NCBI RefSeq assembly: GCF_001746915.1
Contig: NZ_MJGC01000062.1
Coordinates: forward strand, 1-62,957
Length of the DNA: 62,957 nucleotides
DNA from: Desertifilum tharense IPPAS B-1220
GTDB taxonomy: Bacteria > Cyanobacteriota > Cyanobacteriia > Cyanobacteriales > Desertifilaceae
Reading direction: 5' to 3'
Positions within the stretch are counted from its first letter, which is position 1; the number at the start of each line of letters is the position of its first letter. Of the stretch, positions 45,732 through 54,866 are shown one piece after another. A program made the position numbers and the translations under genes. Below the pieces are notes generated by a model. It made no database searches. It was given only the letters and a program-made list of their open reading frames with translations, and was not told the origin of the DNA.

Positions 45732-46016
45732 CAGAGGGTGGGGAAAAGAGTGCTGAGTGTAAAGTGCTGAGTGCTGAGTGGGGAAGAGGATGGGGGGATG
45801 GGGAGATGGGGAGGTGGGGGGAATTGAGTGCTGAGTGCTGAGTGCTGAGTTAATAGTTAGTTAGCAAGTTTTCCTATCTCTTCTTTTCCAACCCCTAACT
45901 CTGTTCTTTCCCCAACTCCTAACTCCTAACTCCCAACTCCCTTCTTCCCCCCATCCTCCCATCCCCCCCACCTCCCCATCCTCTTCTTCCCCCAACTCCC
46001 AATTCCCCCTCTTCCT
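45732..46016. repeat. Heptamer repeat array 5 (STRR type)
   Basis: This array lies between the SLH protein gene and psb28. It begins 2 bp after the SLH stop with GTGCTGA units, then G-rich runs (45779-45820), more GCTGAGT units and C-rich CCCAACT units to 46016. No gene is supported inside. Confidence 0.85.
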
Positions 46017-46093
46017 CTCGGTTCTCTGGCCAAATTCCCATAAGATAAAAAATGGTTAACAACGTGTAAATAAACTTTAGGTGATTGCAAACA

Positions 46094-46429
46094 ATGGCAG
46101 AAATTCAATTTTCCAGAGGAATTGCAGAAGAAGATGTGCCTGATGTGCGCTTAACTCGCTCAAAATCTGGCACCCAAAGCACGGCAACCTTTATTTTTGA
46201 TAATCCCACGATTTTTCAGCGAGAATCGAATAACGATATTACGGGGATGTACCTGATTGATGAAGAAGGGGAAATTTCCACTAGCGAAGTTAAAGCCAAA
46301 TTCATCAATGGTCAACCCGCAGCGATTGAGGCTTTCTTGCTGATGAATACCCAAAGCGAGTGGGAACGCTTTATGCGTTTTATGGAGCGTTATGCGAAAG
46401 ACCACGGTTTAGAGTTTACCAAATCTTAA
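46094..46429 (+). CDS. psb28: Photosystem II assembly factor Psb28
   Basis: This 111-aa soluble protein binds the cytoplasmic face of assembling photosystem II (RC47 intermediate). Motifs: [43 protein letters not shown] and a C-terminal [16 protein letters not shown] at 46094 matches the usual N-terminus; the longer frame adds three residues. moaB follows after 8 bp, so the two are probably co-transcribed. Confidence 0.95.
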   Translation: MAEIQFSRGIAEEDVPDVRLTRSKSGTQSTATFIFDNPTIFQRESNNDITGMYLIDEEGEISTSEVKAKFINGQPAAIEAFLLMNTQSEWERFMRFMERYAKDHGLEFTKS

Positions 46430-46437
46430 ACTGAACC

Positions 46438-46941
46438 ATGATCGAGCAACCTCATCCAGATCGAACTGCTGTAGCCATTAACGTTGCGGTCATTACTGTC
46501 AGCGATACGCGATCGCCTTCAACGGATAAAAGCGGTCAGCTTATCCAAAGCTTACTGCAAACCAGCGGTCATGCTGTCATCGCCTATGCTGTCATTAAAG
46601 ACGAGCCTGCACAGATCCAAGCTCAACTTCAGGATCTATGCAGTCACGCCGATCTGGATGCGGTTATTTTTAATGGGGGAACAGGTATCGCGCCGCGAGA
46701 TACCACCTATGATGCTCTAGAAGGGTTGCTCGAAAAGCAATTACCGGGTTTTGGAGAACTGTTCCGTTCTTTGAGTTTTGCTGAAATTGGCACCAGAGCG
46801 ATCGCATCCCGCGCCGTTGCAGGCGTATATCGTTCCAAGTTAATTTTCTCAATTCCCGGTTCTACAGGAGCCGTCAAGTTAGCCACAGAACGCCTCATCC
46901 TGCCAGAATTAGCGCATTTAGTCCAACTTCTGCGTTCCTAA
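46438..46941 (+). CDS. moaB: Molybdenum cofactor biosynthesis protein MoaB/MogA
   Basis: This 167-aa molybdopterin-binding-fold protein adenylylates molybdopterin or is involved in that step. Motifs: VITVSDTRSPSTDKSG, FNGGTGIAPRDTTYDAL (substrate loop), LPGFGELFRSLSFAEIG and FSIPGSTGAV. It is 8 bp downstream of psb28. MoaB and MogA cannot be separated by motif alone. Confidence 0.92.
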   Translation: MIEQPHPDRTAVAINVAVITVSDTRSPSTDKSGQLIQSLLQTSGHAVIAYAVIKDEPAQIQAQLQDLCSHADLDAVIFNGGTGIAPRDTTYDALEGLLEKQLPGFGELFRSLSFAEIGTRAIASRAVAGVYRSKLIFSIPGSTGAVKLATERLILPELAHLVQLLRS

Positions 46942-46998
46942 GTCGGACAATGGGGAGTTGAGGATAGGCTATACGTATCGACCTATTCTAATCAAAAT

Positions 46999-48051
46999 AT
47001 GAAATTAGGAACCCGAAAGCAATCCTTAGCAATGACGCTGGGAGCAACTCTACTGGCTTTGGGAACGAATCTAACTGCTTGTACTGCTCGCTTTAATTCC
47101 AATTCGTTGTTTGAGGTTAATCGTTACACCACAACCCTAAGCGTCAGTGAAGACTCGGCAGATATTTACTTTCCTATTGTTTCTCCTTCAGCCAACGCTC
47201 AATTTCCGATTGTCTTAATGCTGCAAGGGGCATTTGTTGATAAAGCCGATTATGCTAATTATGCCTCTCAAGTGGCAAGCTATGGATTTGTTGTGGTCGT
47301 TCCCAATCGTTTGAGAACGACACTCAATCCCGCCGGGGAAGAAGCGACTGGGTTAATTGCCGAACAGCAACAAGTTCATGAGGTGCTAAGTGATATGGTG
47401 GCAGAAAATGCCAAGATTAATTCACCGATCAAGGGCTTGGTGGATACCCAAAGCTTAGGATTGCTCGGACATTCTTTAGGCGCATTAGTCGCCATTAGCG
47501 CCACTCAAGAGGAGTTGTGCTTGCCAGCAATTTGTACCGCTGGCTATGTTAAGCCACCCGAACTCAAAGCCAGTATCACCTATGCTGGAGCCTTTGGAGA
47601 TTCGCAAACCCAAACTTTTTTTCCCATCCAGAATGGAGATACGCCGATTGGTTTAATTGCGGGAAGTTTAGATGGCGTAGGTTCTCCTAATAATACTCAG
47701 CAAACCTACAACCAAGTGCAAAATCCTCCCAAGGTTTTCATTCAGGTTGAAGGGGCGAATCATTATAGTATTACCAATGAGGATAATTTAGAACGAGAAC
47801 CAAATCGACCCACTTTAGAGCAAGCCGTTGCTACAGAGACGATTGCGCGGTGGAGCGGACTGTTTTTACGCGCTCACCTGCTTAACGATCGCGATGCCTT
47901 AGATTATGTTTACCATACAGGCGATGCTCTAGATAGTAACGTTAGCGTTATTAGCCAGAAACCGCCTATTCCGGAACCGAGTGCTGGGTTAACCCTACTC
48001 GCTGTTGGGGTAATGGGGGTGGGGTGGCGACGTTATCGGAATTTCTATTAG
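46999..48051 (+). CDS. Alpha/beta hydrolase with lipobox and PEP-CTERM anchor
   Basis: The product is 350 aa. The N-terminus is hydrophobic and ends at LTAC (C28), a possible lipobox. The catalytic core has GLLGHSLGALVA (nucleophile Ser), an oxyanion region LMLQGAFVDKADY and a late His (EGANHYSI), like chlorophyllase/PET-hydrolase-type esterases. The C-terminus is a PEP-CTERM sorting signal: PEPSAGLTLLAVGVMGVGW then RRYR. Two alternative anchors on one protein are unusual. The 3' end overlaps longer frames of the next gene, whose real start is at 48069. Confidence 0.83.
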   Translation: MKLGTRKQSLAMTLGATLLALGTNLTACTARFNSNSLFEVNRYTTTLSVSEDSADIYFPIVSPSANAQFPIVLMLQGAFVDKADYANYASQVASYGFVVVVPNRLRTTLNPAGEEATGLIAEQQQVHEVLSDMVAENAKINSPIKGLVDTQSLGLLGHSLGALVAISATQEELCLPAICTAGYVKPPELKASITYAGAFGDSQTQTFFPIQNGDTPIGLIAGSLDGVGSPNNTQQTYNQVQNPPKVFIQVEGANHYSITNEDNLEREPNRPTLEQAVATETIARWSGLFLRAHLLNDRDALDYVYHTGDALDSNVSVISQKPPIPEPSAGLTLLAVGVMGVGWRRYRNFY

Positions 48052-48068
48052 AAAGTCGGGTTGTTTGC

Positions 48069-49457
48069 ATGGCTTTAATTATTGCAGGAGAACGTAGCGA
48101 TGCGGGGAAAACCACGATAACCCTGGCCTTGCTGGCTGCACTCAAGCGCCGAGGATTAGCAGTACAGTCGTTTAAAGTGGGGCCCGATTATATCGATCCG
48201 ATGTTCCATGAGTATGTCACGGGACGGCCCTGTCGCAACCTCGATCCGGTTTTGACTTCCGCAAGTTACGTTCAAACCTGCTTTAGCCGTCACCTGTGGG
48301 GGGTAGACTGTGCGGTGATTGAAGGGGTGATGGGGTTATTTGATGGACTTCCCCGCAGTGTTGAGAATGCGTTTCCGGTACCGTTTGGCAGTACGGCGCA
48401 TATTGGGCGATTATTAGAGATTCCAGTAGTGCTGGTGATTGATTGCAGTCGCCTATCGGGTTCAGTTGCAGCGATCGCCCAAGGCTTCCGGTATTACGAT
48501 CCTAACCTGAAATTCGCAGGGGCGATCTTAAATCGCGTCGGGAGCGATCGCCATCTGGCTTTACTCCAAGATGCCTTAGCCGCCGTTAATCTTCCCATTC
48601 TCGGCATTTTCCGCCGCCAGGATAACATTACCATCCCCGATCGCCATCTGGGTTTAGTTCCCACAGGCGAGTTACCCCAACTTGATAGCGTTGTTGAGCA
48701 ACTGGCGATTTTAGGGGAAACGGGGTTTAATTGGGATGGGTTATTACCGCTTCTCGCCGCTAAACCCACCGCTTCCCCTCACCTTCCCCCAGAAGCTGCC
48801 GTTCGGGTACGGATTGCGATCGCCTACGATAAAGCTTTTAATTTCTACTATCGCGATAACCTTGACCTTCTGCAACAACTCGGCGCAGAATTAGTCTTTT
48901 GGAGTCCCCTCAGCGATACCCAAATTCCCGATAAGATTCAAGGATTCTATTTTGGGGGTGGGTTCCCAGAAGTCTTTGCTAGCGAACTCGCAGCCAACCA
49001 AGGGGTAAAACAAGCCCTTCGTCAATCTATCTTGACAGGAACGCCAACTTATGCTGAGTGTGGCGGATTAATGTATCTGTGCGAGGCGATCGCCGATTTT
49101 ACCGGGCAATCTTACCCCATGTTGGGCATTTTACCCACAACGGCTCAGATGGGCAAGCGCTTAACCCTAGGATACCGGAAGGCGATCGCCCTGAGTTCCA
49201 GTCCCGCCGTCACGCCAGGAATGACAGTGAGGGGCCATGAATTTCATCGCTCTGAATTAACCCCTTCTCCCAGTCAACCCCTATTCACCAGTCACCCCTT
49301 ATATCCCCCTCAAACCGAGAGTTTCGCTGAAGGTTGGCAACTTCCCCAGGTTCACGCCTCTTATCTGCATCTCCACTGGGGAGAGTGTTTAGAAATTCCC
49401 CAGCGGTTTATCCAGCAGTGCTTGCACCGCGCTAATTCACCAATTCAGGCACTTTAG
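48069..49457 (+). CDS. cobB: Cobyrinate a,c-diamide synthase
   Basis: This 462-aa enzyme amidates cobyrinic acid in cobalamin synthesis. The N-terminal ATPase domain has IIAGERSDAGKTTITLALL and VGPDYIDP. The C-terminal glutamine amidotransferase has AECGGLMYL (Cys), RGHEFHRSE and HLHW. ATG at 48069 is used; the longer frame overlaps the preceding gene. The CbiA/CobB naming depends on the pathway (anaerobic-type in many cyanobacteria). No cobalamin riboswitch was recognised upstream. Confidence 0.93.
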   Translation: MALIIAGERSDAGKTTITLALLAALKRRGLAVQSFKVGPDYIDPMFHEYVTGRPCRNLDPVLTSASYVQTCFSRHLWGVDCAVIEGVMGLFDGLPRSVENAFPVPFGSTAHIGRLLEIPVVLVIDCSRLSGSVAAIAQGFRYYDPNLKFAGAILNRVGSDRHLALLQDALAAVNLPILGIFRRQDNITIPDRHLGLVPTGELPQLDSVVEQLAILGETGFNWDGLLPLLAAKPTASPHLPPEAAVRVRIAIAYDKAFNFYYRDNLDLLQQLGAELVFWSPLSDTQIPDKIQGFYFGGGFPEVFASELAANQGVKQALRQSILTGTPTYAECGGLMYLCEAIADFTGQSYPMLGILPTTAQMGKRLTLGYRKAIALSSSPAVTPGMTVRGHEFHRSELTPSPSQPLFTSHPLYPPQTESFAEGWQLPQVHASYLHLHWGECLEIPQRFIQQCLHRANSPIQAL

Positions 49458-49701
49458 CCGCCCTCGGCAACAGCGGTGGGCTATTTTGGAGATGAACCTC
49501 TGTGGCCATTCCCTTCAATTTATCCACCAAGTCTTCCAACAGTTCAATATGATCGATCCCGAAGTAGACAGAAAAGCCACGACCATCGAGAGAATAACCT
49601 GGAATATACAGCGAAACCTGGTTAAATCGGTCATGAGTGGTTACAATCGTCATTTCGCTACCATCAAGTTTATAGGTTGTATCTGTCCAGGTTTGAGCCA
49701 T
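49432..49701 (-). CDS. Small conserved hypothetical protein
   Basis: The product is 89 aa with alternating beta-type segments (YKLDGSEMTIVTTHDRF, VSLYIPGYSLDGRGFSVYF) and a short helix (ELLEDLVDKLKGMA). No family recognised. Its C-terminal 26 bp overlap the 3' end of the convergent cobB gene. The TnpB element lies about 180 bp upstream of it. Confidence 0.72.
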   Translation of the reverse strand: MAQTWTDTTYKLDGSEMTIVTTHDRFNQVSLYIPGYSLDGRGFSVYFGIDHIELLEDLVDKLKGMATEVHLQNSPPLLPRAAKVPELVN

Positions 49702-49879
49702 GAGTGCTTCTCCTCAATGAGTTCAGTTATTCCACCCAACTCACACAGGTTAGCCGTGCAAGTCTTTTGAATATGATTTTTTAATCAACAAGTCTATGTT
49801 AGCGCAAAATGAGTGAGGGAGCCACACAAATTATTGATTTTTTATTCAAACCTCATCTATGATGGATTTGTAGTGGAGA

Positions 49880-51170
49880 ACAATGATGTAAACTTCCCCG
49901 CGCTAGAGCAACGGGGCTTTCGGTAGCCCTGAGACAGCCTGTTCCAAACAACAGAACAATCCCGAACCTCTAGGCTGCGTTACGGACAGCCCCAAAGCAG
50001 CAATATTCAACGCACCATTGAAATCAGCGTCACCATGCCATCCACAATGCCCACACCTGAAAACCTTCTCAGACCTCCGCCCGATACGGTTGCAGCGGTT
50101 GCAGGTTTGACTGGTGTAGGCTGGTGGCACCACAACGATTTCAACACCTTCTTTAATGCCTTTGTAACTCAGAAATTGACGCAGTTGATAAAATGCCCAA
50201 CTGTTAGAGCGTCTTCGTTCGGTCTTGTTTCTGGGTTGTTGATTGGTGCGATCGCGGATGCCTGTCAAATCCTCAATCGCCACAATAGCGTTGAGGTGTT
50301 TGGCCTCCCGAATGATAGCAGCGCTGATGGTATGGTTCAGCCATTGTTGGAAGCGTCTTTCTCTGCCCGACAGCCGTTGCAGGACTTGACGGCATCGACG
50401 CCGACTAGACCTTGTGCCTTTCGTTCGCGTAGCGTCTCGTTTACGAGAGGCTTTCTTCTGGAGAGACGCTCTCACCCTGGAAAATCTCTCTCGAACTTGG
50501 TTCAATTGCTTGCCGTCCCAGCCCATGCCCGTACTGGTTTTGGCAATTTCACGCCTGCCAAAATCCACCCCGATGACTCGATCGGCTTTGATTGGTTCAG
50601 GCGCTTCGTCTGTCAGTTGAATATGGATATGATAGGAACCGTCTCGATGCTTGCACAACTGGGCAGATGTGGGTTTACGCCCTTTCAATCTGCCCCGCTG
50701 GTAATTACCAATATCAAGCTTGATGTGTTCCCTGCCCTCCAAAAGCGTCAGGCTAACCGTCAAGTCTTGTTCTCTGAAGGCAAAAATCCGAGCATCGTAA
50801 TCAGCCGACGTTGGTCGAAACGCCTTAACGGGCTTCTGCTTGAGCTTGGCGGTTTTCCGGTTAGTTCCAACTCTGGCACAAACCCTGACCGCCTGATTTG
50901 CACTCAACCCGAACCGCGCTCGAATGTCCTGATAGACTTGGCTTTGGATTGCGATCTTACTGGTCACAGAGGGCTTGACGGACTGGTTAACCCAGTTGCA
51001 GGCGTCCGCAAACGCCTTCAGCAAAGCCTGAATCTTCAGGGCTTGTTCCGGCGTAGGTTGAAGTTTGCATGAGAGTGTCAGCACTTGTTCCATGCGGCAA
51101 TTTTATCAGGTGCGAACAACGAGCAGCTAAAGCTGCTGTTCGTTTTTCCTCCCTGGGCTAAAGCCACAGG
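49880..51170 (-). mobile_element. IS200/IS605-type element carrying only tnpB
   Basis: Boundaries are inferred. On the tnpB 3' side a 5-bp stem (CCCCG 49896-49900, CGGGG 49912-49916, 11-nt loop) spans the stop codon, as in IS605 right ends. On the 5' side hairpins AGCAGC-TAAA-GCTGCT (51122-51137) and GGC-TAAA-GCC (51056+100 to 51165) look like subterminal left-end structures. No tnpA (Y1 transposase) is present, so the copy is not self-mobile. Confidence 0.7.
49903..51093 (-). CDS. tnpB: RNA-guided endonuclease TnpB
   Basis: This 396-aa protein has a split RuvC nuclease with D177 (VIGVDFGRRE), E274 (AIEDLTGIR) and D357 (GDADFNGALN). A zinc finger C331-C334-C347-C350 (TCNRCNR, RCGHCGWHGD) is present. 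All catalytic residues are present, so it may be an active omega-RNA-guided nuclease. The guide RNA would come from the 3' end of the gene and the right end (about 50020 to 49880). Residues ~216-228 (SRKRDATRTKGTR) are encoded by a palindromic short repeat inserted in frame (50420-50470). Confidence 0.93.
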   Translation of the reverse strand: MEQVLTLSCKLQPTPEQALKIQALLKAFADACNWVNQSVKPSVTSKIAIQSQVYQDIRARFGLSANQAVRVCARVGTNRKTAKLKQKPVKAFRPTSADYDARIFAFREQDLTVSLTLLEGREHIKLDIGNYQRGRLKGRKPTSAQLCKHRDGSYHIHIQLTDEAPEPIKADRVIGVDFGRREIAKTSTGMGWDGKQLNQVRERFSRVRASLQKKASRKRDATRTKGTRSSRRRCRQVLQRLSGRERRFQQWLNHTISAAIIREAKHLNAIVAIEDLTGIRDRTNQQPRNKTERRRSNSWAFYQLRQFLSYKGIKEGVEIVVVPPAYTSQTCNRCNRIGRRSEKVFRCGHCGWHGDADFNGALNIAALGLSVTQPRGSGLFCCLEQAVSGLPKAPLL

Positions 51171-51197
51171 TCTTCCAAACGTATCGAGAGGTTTAAC

Positions 51198-51542
51198 GTG
51201 ATTGAATCCTTTGGTAAACTGATTCGACAGGCTCGCAAAGAAAAGGGCCATTCTCAGCGCAGTCTAGCGGCAATCCTCAAGCTAGATTTCACCTATTTGT
51301 CTAAACTAGAAAATGACCGTGCAGATTATCCTCCCAAAGAGGACGTAATCCGGTCGTTAGCGCGAAACCTGGATCTGGATGAAGAACAACTCATCTGTTT
51401 AGCCGGTCGCATTCCGCAAAAGTATGAAGAAGTGCTGAAGCTCAATGCTCAGTCTATGCCCATGCTACTGCGGCGACTGCGCGAAAATCCAGAATTCGCC
51501 CAAAAGGTGTTTGAAGCTGCCAACGAGGAAGAATCAACTTGA
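51198..51542 (+). CDS. XRE-family helix-turn-helix regulator
   Basis: The product is 114 aa with an N-terminal Cro/C1-type HTH (GKLIRQARKEKGHSQRSLAA, LDFTYLSKLENDR). The C-terminal half is helical. GTG start with GAGAGG upstream. The stop codon overlaps the TTG start of the ImmA/IrrE gene (TTGA), so translation is coupled. In known pairs the protease cleaves the repressor after a stress signal. Confidence 0.9.
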   Translation: MIESFGKLIRQARKEKGHSQRSLAAILKLDFTYLSKLENDRADYPPKEDVIRSLARNLDLDEEQLICLAGRIPQKYEEVLKLNAQSMPMLLRRLRENPEFAQKVFEAANEEEST

Positions 51543-52216
51543 GTTTGATTAAGCCCTATCGCTTCTATCCCAAGACAGAGATCGAACGGCGTGCCAACGA
51601 TCTCTTAATGCGGATGCAATTGACGCCCAACTGGGAACCGACCTGGCCCTTTCAGTCGGATCGAGTGGCGGACTTTTTGGATCTCGGCGTCGTTTGGGAT
51701 CGCATTCCCCCGGATGAGACGGGCCCCATTGCGGCCCGAATTTTACCGCGCGATCGCCAAATTGAAATCAATGAAGACATCCTCAACCTACCGCAGGGTT
51801 TTCAAGAGTCTACCATTGCTCATGAAATTGGTCACTGGATGTTGCACATTGATTACGCCAAAATCGAAAACGAAGCGATACAGGCTCAATTAGACTCACC
51901 TGAAGCCATTGCTTCCGAATTAGAGTTTGTCTGCCGTCCCAACAGCGGACTGGCTCAAATCGAGTCGATTGAATGGCAGGCACAGTATTTTGCAAGTTGC
52001 TTACTGATGCCTCGCCATATTCTTGCCGAAAAATGCCGAGGACGCGATTTAACCCGATGGGCAGTTTTATATGCCATTCGGGAACAATTAGGCGTGAGTA
52101 TCTCTAATTTAGTCAACCGCTTGCAGGATCTCGGCTGGATTGAAATCCCCAAAGGTAGCCGCAAGATTCAACTTGGCCCGGTGGAAGTCTGCGAGCAATC
52201 TTATTTGTATGGCTGA
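51539..52216 (+). CDS. ImmA/IrrE-family metallopeptidase
   Basis: The product is 225 aa. The zincin motif is H95-E96-I97-G98-H99 (STIAHEIGHWMLH). The third ligand is probably Glu in IEWQAQYFASCLLMPRHIL. A winged-helix-like C-terminus (AVLYAIREQLGVSISNLVNRL) follows. TTG start overlaps the regulator stop by 4 bp. Known relatives (ImmA of ICEBs1, IrrE of Deinococcus) cleave partner XRE repressors. Such pairs also occur beside defence or mobile genes; here the neighbour is a TnpB element. Confidence 0.9.
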   Translation: MSLIKPYRFYPKTEIERRANDLLMRMQLTPNWEPTWPFQSDRVADFLDLGVVWDRIPPDETGPIAARILPRDRQIEINEDILNLPQGFQESTIAHEIGHWMLHIDYAKIENEAIQAQLDSPEAIASELEFVCRPNSGLAQIESIEWQAQYFASCLLMPRHILAEKCRGRDLTRWAVLYAIREQLGVSISNLVNRLQDLGWIEIPKGSRKIQLGPVEVCEQSYLYG

Positions 52217-52235
52217 AAATCGCTAGGATTAACGA

Positions 52236-52571
52236 TTAATTGAGCGGCAGAACGGTAGAGACTGGACGCGAAGGTTCTGAACCTTGAGTCCGTTGTCTTT
52301 CTAAAAACTCTTGATATTGCTGAGGGGGAATTGCACCCCGGTAAGCGCCGCAGTAATACATCTTTAGCACGGCTTCGTAAGCCCAATCTTGGGGCGTTAC
52401 ATCGGTGTACGGGTTGGGTAAATCTTGGACAACCCGGTTATTGGCACAAGCGTTTAAGATTTGGGCTTGAGTCACCCCGGCGGGTAATGGGGTTTGGGCG
52501 ATCGCACCTGGGGTGAAATTGGGTAAAATCAACAGAGTTAAAGCTGTAAGAATAGGCTGTATCCGTTGCAT
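52236..52571 (-). CDS. Secreted small protein, SLH-like
   Basis: The product is 111 aa. A signal peptide ends near AIA|QTP. The mature part has PNPYTDVTPQDWAYEAVLKMYYCGAYRG, which resembles one degenerate S-layer-homology unit, plus two or three Cys. ATG at 52571 starts the signal peptide; the longer frame is rejected. Function unknown. Confidence 0.72.
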   Translation of the reverse strand: MQRIQPILTALTLLILPNFTPGAIAQTPLPAGVTQAQILNACANNRVVQDLPNPYTDVTPQDWAYEAVLKMYYCGAYRGAIPPQQYQEFLERQRTQGSEPSRPVSTVLPLN

Positions 52572-52671
52572 CGCTGTCTCCGTTGCCTCAAAAGGTCTTT
52601 GCTCTACGCTACACCAACAGAGCAAAAAAACGCTCAACAGTTCCCAAAGCGCGATCGCACCCCCGCCTCAG

Positions 52672-53694
52672 TTAAAATTCCAACAGTGGTCTAAACCCAT
52701 GCTTGAGCGAAACCTGACCAATTAACTCCATCTTTTCCACCGTAATTTGATTGCGACCCCAAGAGAAATTGGTGTACCACTTTTCAAACTCCAGCAGCAT
52801 CGACTCGGCGAAACAAGCAAACAACTGACGGGCCGGAACATCCATATTGACAATAGACATAATTTTCCAGTCAATATCGAGGGAATGCTCGACAATTCCC
52901 CCATTGAGGACATACACTCCAGGATGTTGGATCTGGGTGCCTAAATTCTTCGGATAGCCCCCATCAATCAGCAAGCACGGCTGTTTTAAGGTACTGGGGT
53001 CAATTTCCACTCCCTTCGGCATACTGGCCACCCAAACCACAATATCAGCTTGGGGTAGGGCTTCCTCCAAACTGAGAATTTTACCGCGTCCGAGTTCTTC
53101 TTGGAGGAGTTGCAAGCGTTCTTGGTTGCGGGCGACTAACAGTAATTCGGGTACATCTGTTTTCGCATCTAACCAGCGACAAACAGCGCTACCAATATCG
53201 CCAGTCGCGCCACAAACCGCCACGGTTGCCTTAGAAAGCTCAATCCCCAATTTCTGGGAAGCTTGTTCGACTTGGCGGCACAAAATGTAAGCCGTATGGG
53301 TGTTTCCGGTGGTAAATCGCTCAAACTCTAACTTAATATTGCGAACTTGCCGATTTTGATTCAGATTAAACTCTTCAAAAATAATCGAAGAAAAACCACC
53401 CAGCGCCGTAATATTGATGCCATTTTTCTGGGCATGAGCCATTGCATTTAGAATTTTGCGAATGGCGGCTTTAATGCGTCGCTGTGCCAGCATTTCCGGG
53501 AGAAAGCAAGATTCTACATACTGTCCTTTAATCTGCTGGCCGGTAACACTCGTAACCGTAATCGTATCGACAATTTGCGGGGGGGCAGCACACCAGAAGT
53601 CTAACCCCTGGTCTGCGTATTCTGGATAACCTAAGTCCCTGGCAACTGCCTGAGCGTGTTCTAAGCTAGTGAGATGACCGATAAGACCAAACAT
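52672..53694 (-). CDS. aar: Long-chain acyl-ACP reductase
   Basis: This 340-aa NADPH-dependent enzyme reduces fatty acyl-ACP to fatty aldehyde, the first step of cyanobacterial alkane synthesis. The cofactor loop is [15 protein letters not shown]. The acyl-thioester Cys is C294 (LFACFAES), at the same number as in characterised enzymes. ATG at 53694 gives the normal N-terminus ([15 protein letters not shown]); the longer frame is spurious. It follows ado by 168 bp on the same strand, the usual arrangement. Confidence 0.96.
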   Translation of the reverse strand: MFGLIGHLTSLEHAQAVARDLGYPEYADQGLDFWCAAPPQIVDTITVTSVTGQQIKGQYVESCFLPEMLAQRRIKAAIRKILNAMAHAQKNGINITALGGFSSIIFEEFNLNQNRQVRNIKLEFERFTTGNTHTAYILCRQVEQASQKLGIELSKATVAVCGATGDIGSAVCRWLDAKTDVPELLLVARNQERLQLLQEELGRGKILSLEEALPQADIVVWVASMPKGVEIDPSTLKQPCLLIDGGYPKNLGTQIQHPGVYVLNGGIVEHSLDIDWKIMSIVNMDVPARQLFACFAESMLLEFEKWYTNFSWGRNQITVEKMELIGQVSLKHGFRPLLEF

Positions 53695-53862
53695 GAATTG
53701 TGCTGTACTTGGGTCTACTCTAGACCGAGATAACGTGAATAAAACAAAACCGGAGTCTTGAACAAATATTACACAAAGACACCGATCGGAACCATCAAGT
53801 CCAATCGGCATCTGGCTGTAATGGGATCAAGTCGTTGTCGCTGAGGTCAGGAACGGCCGCGT

Positions 53863-54558
53863 TTAAGCCCCTTTCAAACCATAGGCCGACATCCGCATGA
53901 TGTCGCGAGTGGACAACCCGATGTTGCTCAAAGCTTCCCCGTAGGCAATCATAAAGTCTTCTACGAGGGCATCCTTGTCCATCCCCAACACGGCTGCATC
54001 GGCTTCGACTTGGTTGAGCATCTTCCAGACAAGCGGGAGATTTTGACGGTTTGCTTCTTCGAGTTCGGCTTTCGAGTCTTCAAAGTGAGCTTTCAACCAG
54101 ACTTCGCCAAAGTTGAGGTGTTGATATTCGTCTTTAACCACCCCTTCGGTGATTTTCCGAGCAAATGGATCGGCAACGGGGATGTAGATATTGTAAGCTG
54201 CGATCGCGAAACATTCGACAATCAGAGCTTGAATCAGCAGGCAAGTCACCACATTGCCTGTTGCGGCGGCGGTTTGGAAGTTAGCGTGCAAGCCCGAAAA
54301 GAATTCGCGGGCAAAATCCATATCCGGCGTTACTTTTAAATTTTTGCCACAAGCTTGAAAGCCTTTCATGTGGCGGCTTTCCATCTTCGAGAGCGTAATT
54401 AACTCGTCCTTATGCTCTGGCAGCAGTTCAGCCAGTTTAACGTAATTGTCATGAGCCTCCTGTTCACCTTCAATTACAATTGCGTTGATGCGGCTGTAAG
54501 CATCTTTGTAAGTTTCGCCTTGAAAGTCGAATTCAGCGCTGACTGCAAGCTGCTGCAT
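53863..54558 (-). CDS. ado: Aldehyde deformylating oxygenase
   Basis: This 231-aa ferritin-like di-iron enzyme converts fatty aldehydes to alkanes plus formate. All six iron ligands are present at the canonical positions: E32, E60, H63, E115, E144 and H147. ATG at 54558 has GGAGA upstream and gives the standard length. It is upstream of aar in the same direction. Products (mostly heptadecane/pentadecane in cyanobacteria) localise to membranes. Confidence 0.97.
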   Translation of the reverse strand: MQQLAVSAEFDFQGETYKDAYSRINAIVIEGEQEAHDNYVKLAELLPEHKDELITLSKMESRHMKGFQACGKNLKVTPDMDFAREFFSGLHANFQTAAATGNVVTCLLIQALIVECFAIAAYNIYIPVADPFARKITEGVVKDEYQHLNFGEVWLKAHFEDSKAELEEANRQNLPLVWKMLNQVEADAAVLGMDKDALVEDFMIAYGEALSNIGLSTRDIMRMSAYGLKGA

Positions 54559-54866
54559 AGGTAAACTGTCTCCTAAAATACACAAACTCTCTCGATCCTG
54601 GCATCAAGCCTACCCCCGGATTCAGGGTATAAGCTCAAATGCATCAAGTTTAACGTAACAAATCCTATGGTTTATCTCATGTTATAGGCTATTCCCAAAG
54701 TGGAAATGTCACCTAAGTGGGAGAATATCTGATCTGCCTACAAAAGAATAGACGCTAACCCTACGGAAAACCTCGCGATCGCTAATGGTAAACATAAATA
54801 ATGGTTATGTGAATTGAAGGCCTCGCTGAAGGACTCAACGTTTTGTTGAGCGATAAGTTCCCCGCA
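54559..54866. other. Intergenic region upstream of ado
   Basis: These 308 bp hold no gene. A weak hairpin (CTCAAC-GTTTT-GTTGAG, 54834-54850) lies just after the CPBP protease stop but lacks a T-run. One HIP1 octamer lies at 54776. The ado promoter must be here; no boxes were assigned. Confidence 0.5.

Noticed and set aside
50035-51072. 345-aa plus-strand open frame opposite tnpB
   Set aside because: Antisense of a complete TnpB with all catalytic residues; no family resemblance.
49880-52216. Prophage or defence island
   Set aside because: Only tnpB and the XRE/ImmA pair are present; no integrase, structural or recognised defence effector genes, and both sides are housekeeping genes.
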